Counted from the stretch's first letter, positions 8,052 through 17,887 are shown. The stretch: 64,000 nucleotides of DNA from CAJBVG01 sp943371425 (GCA_943371425.1 CALRUR010000011.1:41698-105697), one strand, 5' to 3'. Made by a program: numbers and translations. Notes: a model not told the origin generated them from the letters alone.

Positions 8052-8594
8052 CTAACTAACTTTCCTTCCTTTCATCTTCGTTTTCTTCACATTCATTTTG
8101 GTAGCTACACTTTTCTTTACTTTTAATTTCGCTCTTACACCAGATGCTGCTACCATGTAAACCTTACCATCGTAATTTATTTTTCCATTACCATTTCTAT
8201 CTACTTCGTTTACTTGTAATACATACGACGATTTATAGGTTCCACCTTTAGGAAATACAAATACAAGATTTTTATTAGGTCCATCTTCAAAAGAAACCAA
8301 CATTCTATCAGCTAATACTTGTGTACAAACACCAGGTGTATTTCTTTTTAGTTTGATGATTTGTACTTGTTTACCATTCTCCACTTTTATAGTACCCGAA
8401 CTTACTTTCGTTTCTCCAGAAGTAACTACTCGTTTAAATTCTACTCTTCGATCTACATAATACTGCAATTTAGTAAGCGGGGTATTTGTTGCTTCTACTC
8501 GCGCACGAACATCTGTATTAAATAAAATTTTACGCGAACAAGAACTGAAGCTCGCCGCTGTAAGTAAGCCTAAGATTATTAGTTTGTGTTTCAT
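8052..8594 (-). CDS. hypothetical lipoprotein
   Basis: A 180-residue protein with a lipoprotein signal (ASFSSC, acylated Cys at about residue 19) followed by Arg-rich sequence. The body looks like a beta-rich domain (VEFKRVVTSGETKVSSGTI) and holds an EF-hand-like stretch DRNGNGKINYDGKVY. The C-terminal 30 residues are very basic (Lys/Met/Thr-rich). It should be anchored to the outer or inner membrane. I do not recognise its family; similar proteins of Bacteroidota are annotated only as hypothetical. It is flanked by repeat arrays on both sides. Confidence 0.7.
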   Translation of the reverse strand: MKHKLIILGLLTAASFSSCSRKILFNTDVRARVEATNTPLTKLQYYVDRRVEFKRVVTSGETKVSSGTIKVENGKQVQIIKLKRNTPGVCTQVLADRMLVSFEDGPNKNLVFVFPKGGTYKSSYVLQVNEVDRNGNGKINYDGKVYMVAASGVRAKLKVKKSVATKMNVKKTKMKGRKVS

Positions 8595-8602
8595 ATTTTT
8601 TT

Positions 8603-8679
8603 CTCTAGTCTTTAGTCTCTAGTCGTTAGTCGTTAGAAAGTAGTTGCTAGTCCAAAGACCAACGACTAACGACTAACAA
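8603..8679. repeat. 7-bp tandem array, eleven units, self-complementary
   Basis: Eleven heptamers in uninterrupted register. The left units (such as CTCTAGT, CGTTAGT) and right units (such as CTAACGA) are reverse complements, so the whole array can fold into a hairpin. It ends one base before the OPT transporter stop codon (8681-8683) and lies between that gene and the lipoprotein gene. Confidence 0.88.
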
Positions 8680-8680
8680 C

Positions 8681-10720
8681 TTATTTTTTCATTGCCACTC
8701 TATAAAGCACCACTCCCATTATAACGAAGAAAAGTGCTCCAATGATATTGTATCCTTCGGCTCCAAAGGTAGCAGTAATTCCGTGTTCTGCGTTCATTTT
8801 TTGTAAGAATGCTGATATAGAATCGTTCACTGAGAGAATAGCCACAATTACACCTGCTAGAGCACCTCCAGCCACTAAACCAGTGGCATACAAACTACCT
8901 TTGCCTAATTCTTCGTCTTCTTTAGTTTCTCCTTTTTTCTCTTTTCTCCATTCTACAATTCGTTTTACTAAACCACCTGCAAATATTGGAAGGGTAGTAG
9001 CCAAAGGTAAATAAGCACCCACGGCAAATGATAATGATTTAATGCCGCACAGCTCCATGGTTACCGATAAAAATACTCCAACTAATACAAATTGCCAATC
9101 TAAATTATAAGATAAAATTCCTTTAATAAGTGTAGCCATTAAAGTGCCTTGAGGAGCAGGGTATGCATCGCTACCAATTGCGTGTGTAATTCCTTGGTTC
9201 AACATTTCTTGAGTAGGAGTATCTAAAATTTTTACAGTGAGACCAATGAATATAGACGATACTATGGCTCCAATAAATAATGCTATTTGTTGATATTTTG
9301 GTGTGGCCCCTACAAGGTAACCCGACTTTAAATCTTGAGAGGTTGCGCCTGCATTGGCAGCAGCAATACAAATCATACCCCCAACAACCAATGCCATTGG
9401 CTCGTAAACTTTGCCGGTCCAACCGATGGCTATAAACACCAAACATGTTCCCATTAAAGTGGCAATGGTCATACCAGAAATTGGCGAATTTGAAGAACCG
9501 ATTAATCCTACAATACGTGAAGCTACTGTTACAAAAAAGGCACCGAAAATTACTACGAGCACTCCTAATAATAATTTGCTCCAAACACTATCGCCTGGGA
9601 TCTGAGGTAGAAAAGCCATCAATAAAACCAATCCAATACTTCCAAATAAAACCACTTTTATATTCAAATCTCTTTCAGTTCTTTTTACTGCAGGAGCATT
9701 TTCTTTATCGCCACCTACGCTTGATACCGAACCTTTAAAAGCAGAGATAATAGTAGGAATGGTTTTGAATAAAGTGATGAACCCGCCTGCAGCTACAGCA
9801 CCAGCACCTATCTGACGAATGTATGCTCTATAAATTGCACCAGCTGTATCTGCAAATGTTTGTGTTGCGGGGTCCCATCCACCAGGGCCACCTGCAACTG
9901 CAATATCTTTTAAGTAACCAAGTTTTACTAATTGCAAAGCAATGGTTTCTCCTGGTACTACCGAAGCTAATAATGGAATTAATCCGAGCCAAGCCAACAC
10001 ACCACCTGCCACTAATACTCCAGCAATTTTAAATCCGATAATATACCCAACACCCATGTACTCTGGGGTAATTTCGCCTGCTACTGTAGCCGATGGGAAA
10101 AATTTATTGGTTTGTTTTGTTACAAATGCTGGTGCTTCTGCAATTACATGAAATACCTTTTGCAACAATGCATAGGCTAGTGCAAAACCTAAACCTAAGA
10201 ATGCAGTTTTTGCAAAGTCGCCTCCTTTTTCTCCTGCTTTTAAAACAGATGCACAAGCAGTACCTTCGGGGTAGGGAAGTGTTTCGTGCTCGTTTACAAT
10301 TAATGATTTACGTAAAGGAATCATCATTAAGGTTCCGAGTATTCCTCCAAAAATGGCAAGTGTTAAAATGGTCATGTACCCAAAATACATTTCGCCAGAA
10401 CTTACCCCATTTTCATTAACGGATAAAAATAGAAATCCGGGTAAGGTAAATACTACGCCTGCTGCAATAGATTCGCCTGCAGAACCAGTAGTTTGTATAA
10501 TGTTATTTTCGAGTATGGTTGTTTTGAAAAATTTTCGTCCTAAGGTAATTGCAATCACTGCAATAGGAATTGAGGCCGAAACAGTTAAGCCTGCCTTTAA
10601 AGCCAAGTAAACAGTGGCTGCTCCAAAGATGATTCCGAAAATGCATCCAAGTATAATCGACTTGAAAGTAAACTCTGCCATCTTAGTATCATCAGATACA
10701 AAAGGTTTAAAATTTTCCAT
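8681..10720 (-). CDS. OPT family oligopeptide transporter
   Basis: A 679-residue inner-membrane protein with about 14-16 helices. The N-terminus (FTFKSIILGCIFGIIFGAATVYLALKAG; core FGAATVYLALKAGLT) and the later NAGATSQDLKSGYLVGATP motif are characteristic of the bacterial OPT family (TIGR00733 type). OPT carriers import oligopeptides, and some move metal chelates, driven by the proton gradient. It sits 3 nt after two paralogous outer-membrane lipoprotein genes and beside two POT/PTR peptide carriers and a dipeptidyl peptidase, which favours peptide import. Confidence 0.93.
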   Translation of the reverse strand: MENFKPFVSDDTKMAEFTFKSIILGCIFGIIFGAATVYLALKAGLTVSASIPIAVIAITLGRKFFKTTILENNIIQTTGSAGESIAAGVVFTLPGFLFLSVNENGVSSGEMYFGYMTILTLAIFGGILGTLMMIPLRKSLIVNEHETLPYPEGTACASVLKAGEKGGDFAKTAFLGLGFALAYALLQKVFHVIAEAPAFVTKQTNKFFPSATVAGEITPEYMGVGYIIGFKIAGVLVAGGVLAWLGLIPLLASVVPGETIALQLVKLGYLKDIAVAGGPGGWDPATQTFADTAGAIYRAYIRQIGAGAVAAGGFITLFKTIPTIISAFKGSVSSVGGDKENAPAVKRTERDLNIKVVLFGSIGLVLLMAFLPQIPGDSVWSKLLLGVLVVIFGAFFVTVASRIVGLIGSSNSPISGMTIATLMGTCLVFIAIGWTGKVYEPMALVVGGMICIAAANAGATSQDLKSGYLVGATPKYQQIALFIGAIVSSIFIGLTVKILDTPTQEMLNQGITHAIGSDAYPAPQGTLMATLIKGILSYNLDWQFVLVGVFLSVTMELCGIKSLSFAVGAYLPLATTLPIFAGGLVKRIVEWRKEKKGETKEDEELGKGSLYATGLVAGGALAGVIVAILSVNDSISAFLQKMNAEHGITATFGAEGYNIIGALFFVIMGVVLYRVAMKK

Positions 10721-10723
10721 ATA

Positions 10724-11458
10724 TTATTTTAGGTTGTTTAGTTCTAATTGAATTCCAAATGTAAGTTGAAATTGTTGGAAATTTAAGTCGGAATAGTTTT
10801 GATCCATAAAACTAAATGAGCCTTTAGTATAAAACTTGAAGTTTTCGAATCCGAATTTTGCACTTAAGCCTGGCTCAATAAAAGTTAAGTATCTCTTACT
10901 TTTTATATTATTTAAATCATCTAATAAACCAAGGTTATTAATGTTTTGATAACTTACATTATTTATATCTAATGAACCAATTCTAGTATAAAAACTAAAA
11001 TCTGCATTCTTTGAAACTTTACCAATGGCGATGTTAATGGAAGTTTTATCAAATTTTGTATTGTAGGTACCATAATTAGATGACATGAACTCTGCATTAG
11101 AATTTTCTGTTTTTCCGAAGCCATGATTTAAATAAAGTTCGAAGAGCATATTATCTTCTAATAATTTAAAGTAACCTACAGAGAATTCGTTGAAATTACC
11201 GCTGTTAAAATTCGAGCTACTTCCGCCATTTGTATAACTACTTCGTTGGTATACTAAGCCAATGTTATTTGTTGGGGCATAAGCAATTGCTCCTGCAACC
11301 GAACTTGCACGCATGCCCAAACTTGCACCTCCATTAAATTTCACGTTGTTTTTATGTGTTAACATAGGAGTGGAGTTCTCATTAGGCACATAATAAGCTC
11401 TGCATGAATAAAGAGATAGTGCTATTGCACATACGAATAATACTTGAAGTTTTTTCAT
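10724..11458 (-). CDS. outer-membrane lipoprotein, paralogue of the upstream gene
   Basis: A 244-residue protein with a lipobox (LSLYSC, acylated Cys about residue 19) followed by a beta-rich body and a C-terminal strand (FQQFQLTFGIQLELN) like those of outer-membrane barrels. It shares with the neighbouring 11463-12242 product the pattern Cys-x3-YVP...N-x-PML...FNGG...R-A-S and the ending of the barrel, so the two are tandem duplicates. It lies 3 nt from the OPT transporter gene and is likely cotranscribed. No substrate can be named; a role as an outer-membrane partner of peptide transport is only inferred from position. Confidence 0.72.
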   Translation of the reverse strand: MKKLQVLFVCAIALSLYSCRAYYVPNENSTPMLTHKNNVKFNGGASLGMRASSVAGAIAYAPTNNIGLVYQRSSYTNGGSSSNFNSGNFNEFSVGYFKLLEDNMLFELYLNHGFGKTENSNAEFMSSNYGTYNTKFDKTSINIAIGKVSKNADFSFYTRIGSLDINNVSYQNINNLGLLDDLNNIKSKRYLTFIEPGLSAKFGFENFKFYTKGSFSFMDQNYSDLNFQQFQLTFGIQLELNNLK

Positions 11459-11462
11459 CTAA

Positions 11463-12242
11463 TTATTTTCTTAGTTTGGGTCCTCTAGTAATAAATTGAA
11501 ATTGTAAACCTATTGAAAATCGTAACTGTTCGAAATCAATGATATTGGCCGAAAGTTTTTCAGTAAATCCTAATTGAGAAAATACCATTATATTTTTTAA
11601 ACCTAATTTAATAGTTGCAGCAGGATCAGCAAAATAATAGGGTTTATCGTCGAGTCTGTTTACCAAATCACTTATATATGCATCGGTAACATTATTCATG
11701 TTGTTTTTATAAAAATTTAATTGATATAATTTTATACCAAAAGAAGCCTGAAAGTTTTTAAATTTTGTACCAACTGATGGCATAATAAATGCACGAGTAT
11801 ATTTTAAATTAGAGGAACCTCCGTCGGGGTTGCTGTTTGTACCATATGCTTCGTAGAAATTATTAGAACTCCCTAATCCAAAGCCTCCATAACATTCCAC
11901 AATACCATGTTTGCTAAATTGCTTATAATAGCCTCCCATTAATTCATTATAAGCCCCGTCAAATAATTTATATGTAGTAGTAACACCGTTAACAGTCATA
12001 TCTGTTTTGTTATCATATCCAGAATAACTGTAACCCAAACCAATGTTTTGAATAGGAGAATAGGCAATATTGAAATTAGTGGTTGAAGCTCTATCTCCAC
12101 CAGCAAAGCCGCCATTAAACATAAGCTCTGCCTCTTGTGAAAGCATTGGATTATTTATTGGTGGTGGAACATAGTGGGCTAAGCAAGAACTTAGCAAACA
12201 AAACAATGCAAATAATGCAACATTGTAGAATATTTTTTTCAT
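11463..12242 (-). CDS. outer-membrane lipoprotein, paralogue of the downstream gene
   Basis: About 259 residues from the ATG at 12242 (a TTG at 12254 would add four). A lipoprotein signal (LLSSC) precedes HYVPPPINNPML and FNGGFAGGDRAS, matching the sister gene at 10724-11458. The rest is a series of amphipathic strands with aromatic ends, consistent with a small barrel. The gene is the first of a run of three (this gene, its paralogue, OPT transporter) with gaps of 3-4 nt. Function unknown. Confidence 0.72.
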   Translation of the reverse strand: MKKIFYNVALFALFCLLSSCLAHYVPPPINNPMLSQEAELMFNGGFAGGDRASTTNFNIAYSPIQNIGLGYSYSGYDNKTDMTVNGVTTTYKLFDGAYNELMGGYYKQFSKHGIVECYGGFGLGSSNNFYEAYGTNSNPDGGSSNLKYTRAFIMPSVGTKFKNFQASFGIKLYQLNFYKNNMNNVTDAYISDLVNRLDDKPYYFADPAATIKLGLKNIMVFSQLGFTEKLSANIIDFEQLRFSIGLQFQFITRGPKLRK

Positions 12243-12283
12243 AGGCTGAATCAAAACAAACTACAAGTTAAAATATTTAAGAT

Positions 12284-12331
12284 ATAAAACAAAACGGGGC
12301 ATATTGTTTTCCAAATATGCCCCGTTTTGTT
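12284..12331 (-). terminator. terminator of the POT carrier gene at 12353
   Basis: A perfect 17-bp stem (arms 12288-12304 and 12315-12331, core AAACGGGGCATAT) with a 10-nt loop, followed on the - strand by a T-rich tail. It lies 22 bp after the stop of the - strand gene. Confidence 0.88.
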
Positions 12332-12352
12332 ATTTAAACGAATAATTAGGTA

Positions 12353-13834
12353 CTAAGAAACACCTTTCATCATCTTTTTTAAGATTGGTGAAATAGCCAA
12401 CAACACTAATCCTGAAGCTACCGACGACATAATTAAAAACGAGAATAATTCCATGTTAAATTTATGTAATAAGTTTTCTAAAATACCAGCCATGTAGTTT
12501 GCTAATGCAATACTTGAGAACCAAAGACCCATCATTAAAGAAACAATTTTTGGTGGCGATAATTTGGTAATCATAGATAATCCAATAGGCGATAAGAATA
12601 ATTCGCCGATGGTGTGTAAAAGGTACACAAAAACTAACCATAGTGGAGATATTAATACTCCTCCATTAGAAGCAATGTTTGCGAAGTACATAACTACGAA
12701 ACCTAAACCTAATAAGATTAATCCAAATCCAAATTTCACAGGAATGTTTGGGTTTTTATTAACTCTGTTTAAAGCAATCCATAATGCTGCAAAAACTGGA
12801 GCTAGTATAAATATTCCTAATGCATTAATAGATTGGAACCATGAAGTTGGAATTTCGAAGCTTGCTAACATTCTGTTTGTTTTTTCTTCGGCAAATAAAT
12901 TGAAGGTACCACCTGCTTGTTCGAACCCTGCCCAGAAGAAAATATTGAAGAAACACAATACTACAATAACACCCACTCTCGACCATTGGTTACCACCCTC
13001 AGTATTTTTAAATACTATGTATAAAACTGCTAGTCCGCCAATTACAAATAGAGTATTCATAATCATTGAATAGGTATCGTCGCCTAATGAAGTAAAGAAG
13101 GTAATTAATGCCCAAGTGGCAACAGCACAGAATGCAATTATGCTTACTATATCAATCCAATCTCTTGGTCTAAATTTAGTAACCGATTTATCTTTAATTG
13201 ATGGAGGCATACCTACCGTACCAAGGTGTTGTGTAGTTAAATGGAATACTAATACACCTAATAACATTCCTATACCAGCAGATCCGAATCCCCAAGCCCA
13301 ACCAACGGTTTCGCCTAAGGTGCCCGATACTAATGGTGCGATAAATGCCCCTAAGTTAATACCCATGTAAAATAAAGTAAAACCAGAATCTCTACGTGTA
13401 TCGTTTTCTTCATATAAGCCACCTACCATGGTAGAAATATTCGGTTTAAAAAATCCGTTACCAACTATAATCAAGCCAAGACCTAAGTTTAATAATGCAA
13501 AACTAGGTTCTTGTGATGCTGATCCATGACTCATTGCTAATACAAAATTACCAAGTGCCATTAATATACCACCTATGTAAATGCTTTTACGCTGACCTAA
13601 TATTTTATCAGCTAATAAACCACCTGCAATAGGAGTTAAGTAAACTAGTCCAGTAAAAATTGCATAAATCTCTAATGCATTTGCACGTTCTAATCCGAAC
13701 CCGCCCGACATTACTTGTGATGTTAGATAAAGTACTAACAATGCACGCATTCCGTAATAACTGAATCGTTCCCACATTTCTGTGAAAAACAATGCGTACA
13801 AACCTTTCGGATGTGTAGTTTTGGTGTTTGACAT
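12353..13834 (-). CDS. peptide MFS transporter (POT/PTR family)
   Basis: A 493-residue proton-coupled di/tripeptide symporter with 12 or more helices. The N-terminal family motif with ERFSYYGMRALL (ExxER type), GGLLADKILGQRKSI after helix 2, and FYMGINLGAFIAPL (PTR2 signature) are clear. A strong hairpin terminator follows. It is the second of two neighbouring POT genes; the 82-bp gap to the upstream one holds only AT-rich sequence with two AGTTTAT units. The pair may differ in substrate range. Confidence 0.93.
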   Translation of the reverse strand: MSNTKTTHPKGLYALFFTEMWERFSYYGMRALLVLYLTSQVMSGGFGLERANALEIYAIFTGLVYLTPIAGGLLADKILGQRKSIYIGGILMALGNFVLAMSHGSASQEPSFALLNLGLGLIIVGNGFFKPNISTMVGGLYEENDTRRDSGFTLFYMGINLGAFIAPLVSGTLGETVGWAWGFGSAGIGMLLGVLVFHLTTQHLGTVGMPPSIKDKSVTKFRPRDWIDIVSIIAFCAVATWALITFFTSLGDDTYSMIMNTLFVIGGLAVLYIVFKNTEGGNQWSRVGVIVVLCFFNIFFWAGFEQAGGTFNLFAEEKTNRMLASFEIPTSWFQSINALGIFILAPVFAALWIALNRVNKNPNIPVKFGFGLILLGLGFVVMYFANIASNGGVLISPLWLVFVYLLHTIGELFLSPIGLSMITKLSPPKIVSLMMGLWFSSIALANYMAGILENLLHKFNMELFSFLIMSSVASGLVLLAISPILKKMMKGVS

Positions 13835-13916
13835 TTTTTTAGTTTATAGTTTATTTAATAGATTAATTGGCCAATATAAAAATATTTATCTATTTCAATT
13901 GAAATACGCAATATCC

Positions 13917-15554
13917 TTAATGTTTACTGATAATTTCTCTCAGCCATTTTAACATGGCAAATATAGCCAAGCCTGCGAGGGTGCAAGCAATAAAATTTAC
14001 TAAGAAAAAGTTTGCTTTATTATCATAATTATCCCATAGTGAGGAGAGTACCCCCGATAGTTTATTTCCGATGGAGGTTGCTAAAAACCAGCCCCCCATC
14101 ATAAGTGAAGTTAATCGCACTGGTGCAACTTTAGAAACTAATGATAACCCGATAGGCGATAAAAATAACTCACCAATGGTTACTACTCCGTAACATCCAA
14201 TTAACCAAATAGCCGATGCCTTATCGTTCACCAAGTCTGTTGAATAAACGGCCGCCACCATTACTAAGGTAGATAGGCCTGTAACCAATAAGCCCCATCC
14301 AATTTTGGCAGGTGTAGAGGGTTCTTTTCCTCTTAAACGTAAAAAGGCAAAGAAGCTTAATACAATAGGGGTAAGTAATACTATAAAAAATGGATTCACC
14401 GATTGGAAAATTTCTGTGGAGAATAATTTCGCTTCGTTATTTTCTGCTTCTGTTGGCCATTTTTCTTTTGGCAAATTTTGGAAGTAAGGGTGCGGGCTTT
14501 GAATCATTACTTTATTGCCTTCTACATCCTTAACTAATTTGAAATTCTGATCGTATTTAGGGAATTCGGCAGTATCTGTACTTACCGTTTGGATCATTCC
14601 AAAAGGTTTTACAATGGGCTCTACACTTGCCGGAATGGTACGTTCTGTATAGGTTTCGGCAAAAGTGGTTAATGCTGATGCATTTTGTTTAAACACTGCC
14701 CAAAAAATAATTACCACAGCGAAAATTGATAGCAAGGCTGCAATTTGTTTGCGCTCTTGTTTTTCGGCGCGCATCATCAAATTAATATAAAAAATAATAA
14801 CCGGTACGCAGGCTATAATAAATGCATCGGTAGAATCTGTTCCGAAAATATTTCCTGGTATAAACCAACCCAAAGCTCCAAAAATTAAGGCCGGTGCAAA
14901 TACATACATCAACACTTTTGTAACCGATAAATCGTTTTCGCCAGCAGGTTTTTTAATGTCGGCATCTTTAATATGTTTAGTACCCGATAAAAACCAAAGT
15001 GTACCTACTAACATACCAACACCCGCTGCACCAAAAGCATAACCCCATCCATACTCGTTACGCATATAAGCAGCCACGAAATTGCAAATAAAAGCACCTA
15101 CGTTTATACCCATGTAAAAAATATTGTAACCCGCATCTTTCTGATCTTTGTATTCTGGAGTTGAATATAAATTACCTAAGAGTGTAGAAATATTTGGTTT
15201 GAAAAATCCGTTACCAACAATAATCAACAATACAGATATCCAGAAGGCAGTCATGTTTGGAATGGCTAATCCGAAATAACCTGCTGCCATTAAAATAGCC
15301 CCAATTAAAATAGATTTTCGATAGCCTAAAATTCGGTCGGCTAATAAACCACCTAAAAAGGGAGTTAAATAAACCAAACCGAGGTATGTACCTACAATAT
15401 CCGAAGCTTCTTTTTTATCTAAGCCCATGCCACCTTTGGCTCCATCTGTTAAATAGAGTAGGAGTATTCCTAACATCAAATAATAGCCAAATCGTTCCCA
15501 CATTTCTGTGAAAAAGAGAACGTAGAGCCCTTTGGGGTGTTTTGCTTTTGTCAT
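13917..15554 (-). CDS. peptide MFS transporter (POT/PTR family), long form
   Basis: A 545-residue POT carrier sharing the motifs ERFGYYLMLGILLLYL (core ERFGYY), GGLLADRILGYRKSI and FYMGINVGAFICNF with its neighbour, but with an extra hydrophilic loop of about 60 residues between helices 8 and 9 (around PIVKPFGMIQTVSTDTAEF). Such an insertion is seen in other Bacteroidota POT proteins. It begins 8 nt after the stop of the dipeptidyl peptidase gene, so peptidase and importer are probably one transcript. It should sit in the inner membrane and import di- and tripeptides. Confidence 0.93.
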   Translation of the reverse strand: MTKAKHPKGLYVLFFTEMWERFGYYLMLGILLLYLTDGAKGGMGLDKKEASDIVGTYLGLVYLTPFLGGLLADRILGYRKSILIGAILMAAGYFGLAIPNMTAFWISVLLIIVGNGFFKPNISTLLGNLYSTPEYKDQKDAGYNIFYMGINVGAFICNFVAAYMRNEYGWGYAFGAAGVGMLVGTLWFLSGTKHIKDADIKKPAGENDLSVTKVLMYVFAPALIFGALGWFIPGNIFGTDSTDAFIIACVPVIIFYINLMMRAEKQERKQIAALLSIFAVVIIFWAVFKQNASALTTFAETYTERTIPASVEPIVKPFGMIQTVSTDTAEFPKYDQNFKLVKDVEGNKVMIQSPHPYFQNLPKEKWPTEAENNEAKLFSTEIFQSVNPFFIVLLTPIVLSFFAFLRLRGKEPSTPAKIGWGLLVTGLSTLVMVAAVYSTDLVNDKASAIWLIGCYGVVTIGELFLSPIGLSLVSKVAPVRLTSLMMGGWFLATSIGNKLSGVLSSLWDNYDNKANFFLVNFIACTLAGLAIFAMLKWLREIISKH

Positions 15555-15562
15555 ATTGATTA

Positions 15563-17785
15563 TTACAAGTTGTTAAAAATAAAATCAGTCATTTTATTGT
15601 ATAAATGCAAACGTGTAGTGCCACCTGCTATGCCATGGTTTTTATTGGGGTAGTAGGCAGATTCAAATTTTTTATTTGCTTTTACCAAGGCATCAATCAT
15701 ATCTACTGAATTTTGGAAATGCACATTATCATCTGCAGTGCCATGTATAATAAGGTAGTTACCTTTTAATTGATTGGCGAAATTGATGGGTGAATTATCT
15801 TCGTAGCCGCTTTTATTTTCTTGTGGGGTATGTAAATATCTTTCGGTATAAATAGAATCGTAGTATTTCCAATTGGTTACAGGCGCAACAGCTATCGCCA
15901 TTTTAAATACATCGGCACCTTTGGTAATGCATAACGACGACATGTAACCACCGTAACTCCAACCTTGTATACCAATTCGCGTAGCATCAACATAATTTTG
16001 TTTTCCTAACCACTTAGCAGCTTCAATTTGATCGATGGTTTCGTGTTTTCCTAATTGTAGGTGAGTCATTTTTTTAAACTCGGCACCTCTTGCACCTGTT
16101 CCTCTATTATCCACACAAACCACTATATAACCTTTCTGGCAAAGCATTTGGTACCACAAATAATTGGCACCTCCCCACGAATCAAGTACTTGTTGAGAAC
16201 CTGGACCGCCGTATAAAAACATATATACTGGGTATTTTTTTGATGCATCAAAATTATTTGGCTTCATCATCCATGCATTTAATGCCACACCTTCTGAGGT
16301 AGTAATGCTTAGAAATTCTTTTTTTGTTAAATCGTATTCTGCTAATTTTTCTTTTAGTTTTTTATTCTCTTCTAACACTCTTATTTGAGTGCCATTTTTA
16401 TCCATTAAAGTGATATAGTTTGGTGTATTCGCAGTAGAGTAGTAGTTAATATAATACGAACAATCTTTACTAAAAAATGCAGTGTTGGTTCCTGTTTCTT
16501 TGCTCAACTTTTTAAAACCTTTACCATCTATATTTACTTTATAAATTTCTCTTTGCATAGGATTAACCGCAGCTGCTTGGAAATAAATCGTTTTTTCTGC
16601 TGCATCCATTCCATAAAAAGCCATAACTTCCCAATTTCCATTGCTTATTTTACGAATGAGTTTGCCTTGCATATTATACAAATAGAAATGGTTGAAGCCA
16701 TCTTTTTCTGAAGTCATAATGAACGATTTTTTGTCTTTTAAAAATGTTAAATCATCATTTATATCGATATATGTTTTTGATATTTCTGTAAGTAGAACAG
16801 AAGTTTTACCTGTGTTTGCATCTGCCAATAAATACTCTAATTTATCTTGATGGCGGTTCATTCTAAATACACATAACTTGCCAGGATCTGCGGTCCATTT
16901 TATGCGCGGAATGTATTGATCTTTTTCTGGTCCAACATCCACAGTATTGCTTACTCCATTTACAACGTTGTAAATATGGATGCTCACTTCTGAGTTTTTT
17001 TCGCCAGCTTTAGGGTATTTATATTGATAATCTTTTGGATAAAGATCTCCATACATGGCCATGTTAAAACGCTTTACATTTGTTTCATCAAATTTATAAT
17101 AGGCAATATACTTACCATCGGGCGACCAACTAAATGCTTGTGCAAAAGAGAATTCTTCTTCGTAAACCCAATCGCACCAGCCGTTAATTATTTTTTCCCA
17201 CTCCCCATCGTCGGTAATTTTTGTTTCTTCTCTTGTAGCTACATTTCTAATGTAAATATTATTTTCTCTTACAAAGGCAACTTGCGAACCATCTGGCGAA
17301 AAGCTTGCAAACATTTGCTTTCCGTAGTCACTCAAGTTTTGGAGTGTTCGTGTTTTACGATCGAATATATAGTTTAACTCTTTGGTAGAGTGCCTATAAA
17401 TACTTTCATAACTATTAGAAATCATGATCTTAGTTTCGTCATCACTAAAAGCATAATTCTCCATGCTTATTTTAGTAATGTCGTTCGGAATCATCAATTT
17501 TAATTCTGATGATTTTAAAATGGTATCACTTACTTTTCCGGTAGCATACTCGTATGCTAGGATGTAGGTCTCTTTGGTATCAGGATGTGTGTAAAATGAG
17601 CTATAATGTTTCCCATCTTTCATAGAACGCAAACCCGCTATTGATTTAGGAATGAATTGAGATTTACCCCAAATAATATCATTGCTTAATTCTTTTTTTT
17701 GTGCAGAGGCAGTTAAGGTACTTGCAGCTAATACTGCTATACTTAATGCTGCTTTAACAAATGATTGAGTGTTTGGAAATGCCAT
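15563..17785 (-). CDS. S9 family peptidase, DPP-IV-like
   Basis: A secreted prolyl-oligopeptidase-family enzyme of about 740 residues. A signal peptide ends in TLTASAQ; the N-terminal beta-propeller (DPPIV_N) spans roughly residues 50-490 and an alpha/beta hydrolase domain the remainder. The nucleophile motif GWSYGGYMS, the acid in GTADDNVHF and the His in NKNHGI complete the triad; YEEEF in the propeller matches the Glu pair that binds the peptide N-terminus in DPP-IV. I start at the ATG at 17785 because the upstream codon is TTG and precedes the signal peptide awkwardly. Its products, N-terminal dipeptides, are substrates for the POT carrier encoded 8 nt downstream. Confidence 0.94.
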   Translation of the reverse strand: MAFPNTQSFVKAALSIAVLAASTLTASAQKKELSNDIIWGKSQFIPKSIAGLRSMKDGKHYSSFYTHPDTKETYILAYEYATGKVSDTILKSSELKLMIPNDITKISMENYAFSDDETKIMISNSYESIYRHSTKELNYIFDRKTRTLQNLSDYGKQMFASFSPDGSQVAFVRENNIYIRNVATREETKITDDGEWEKIINGWCDWVYEEEFSFAQAFSWSPDGKYIAYYKFDETNVKRFNMAMYGDLYPKDYQYKYPKAGEKNSEVSIHIYNVVNGVSNTVDVGPEKDQYIPRIKWTADPGKLCVFRMNRHQDKLEYLLADANTGKTSVLLTEISKTYIDINDDLTFLKDKKSFIMTSEKDGFNHFYLYNMQGKLIRKISNGNWEVMAFYGMDAAEKTIYFQAAAVNPMQREIYKVNIDGKGFKKLSKETGTNTAFFSKDCSYYINYYSTANTPNYITLMDKNGTQIRVLEENKKLKEKLAEYDLTKKEFLSITTSEGVALNAWMMKPNNFDASKKYPVYMFLYGGPGSQQVLDSWGGANYLWYQMLCQKGYIVVCVDNRGTGARGAEFKKMTHLQLGKHETIDQIEAAKWLGKQNYVDATRIGIQGWSYGGYMSSLCITKGADVFKMAIAVAPVTNWKYYDSIYTERYLHTPQENKSGYEDNSPINFANQLKGNYLIIHGTADDNVHFQNSVDMIDALVKANKKFESAYYPNKNHGIAGGTTRLHLYNKMTDFIFNNL

Positions 17786-17847
17786 ATTATTGATTTTTTC
17801 AAATGGCAAAATAGGAATTTCATGTCAATACCACAAGAGAGATAGTG

Positions 17848-17887
17848 TGTTCATTTGCTAGTATGCCCGTATGCTCGTGTGCTCATG
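17848..17887. repeat. 8-bp tandem array, five units
   Basis: Octamers such as TGCTAGTA, TGCCCGTA and TGCTCGTG in register in the gap between the peptidase start and the next gene. Forty bases separate it from a second array with a different unit. Confidence 0.78.

Noticed and set aside
5962..8679. Possible CRISPR array
   Set aside because: Units are 7 or 8 bp and contiguous, with no spacers, no repeats of 24-40 bp and no cas genes in the window.
9171..9584. 137-codon frame inside the OPT transporter gene
   Set aside because: Lies fully within a well-supported gene on the same strand in another frame; composition rich in Cys/Ser/Arg typical of shadow frames.
13835..13916. Array candidate AGTTTAT x2 between the POT genes
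   Set aside because: Only two units, too few to separate from AT-rich background.
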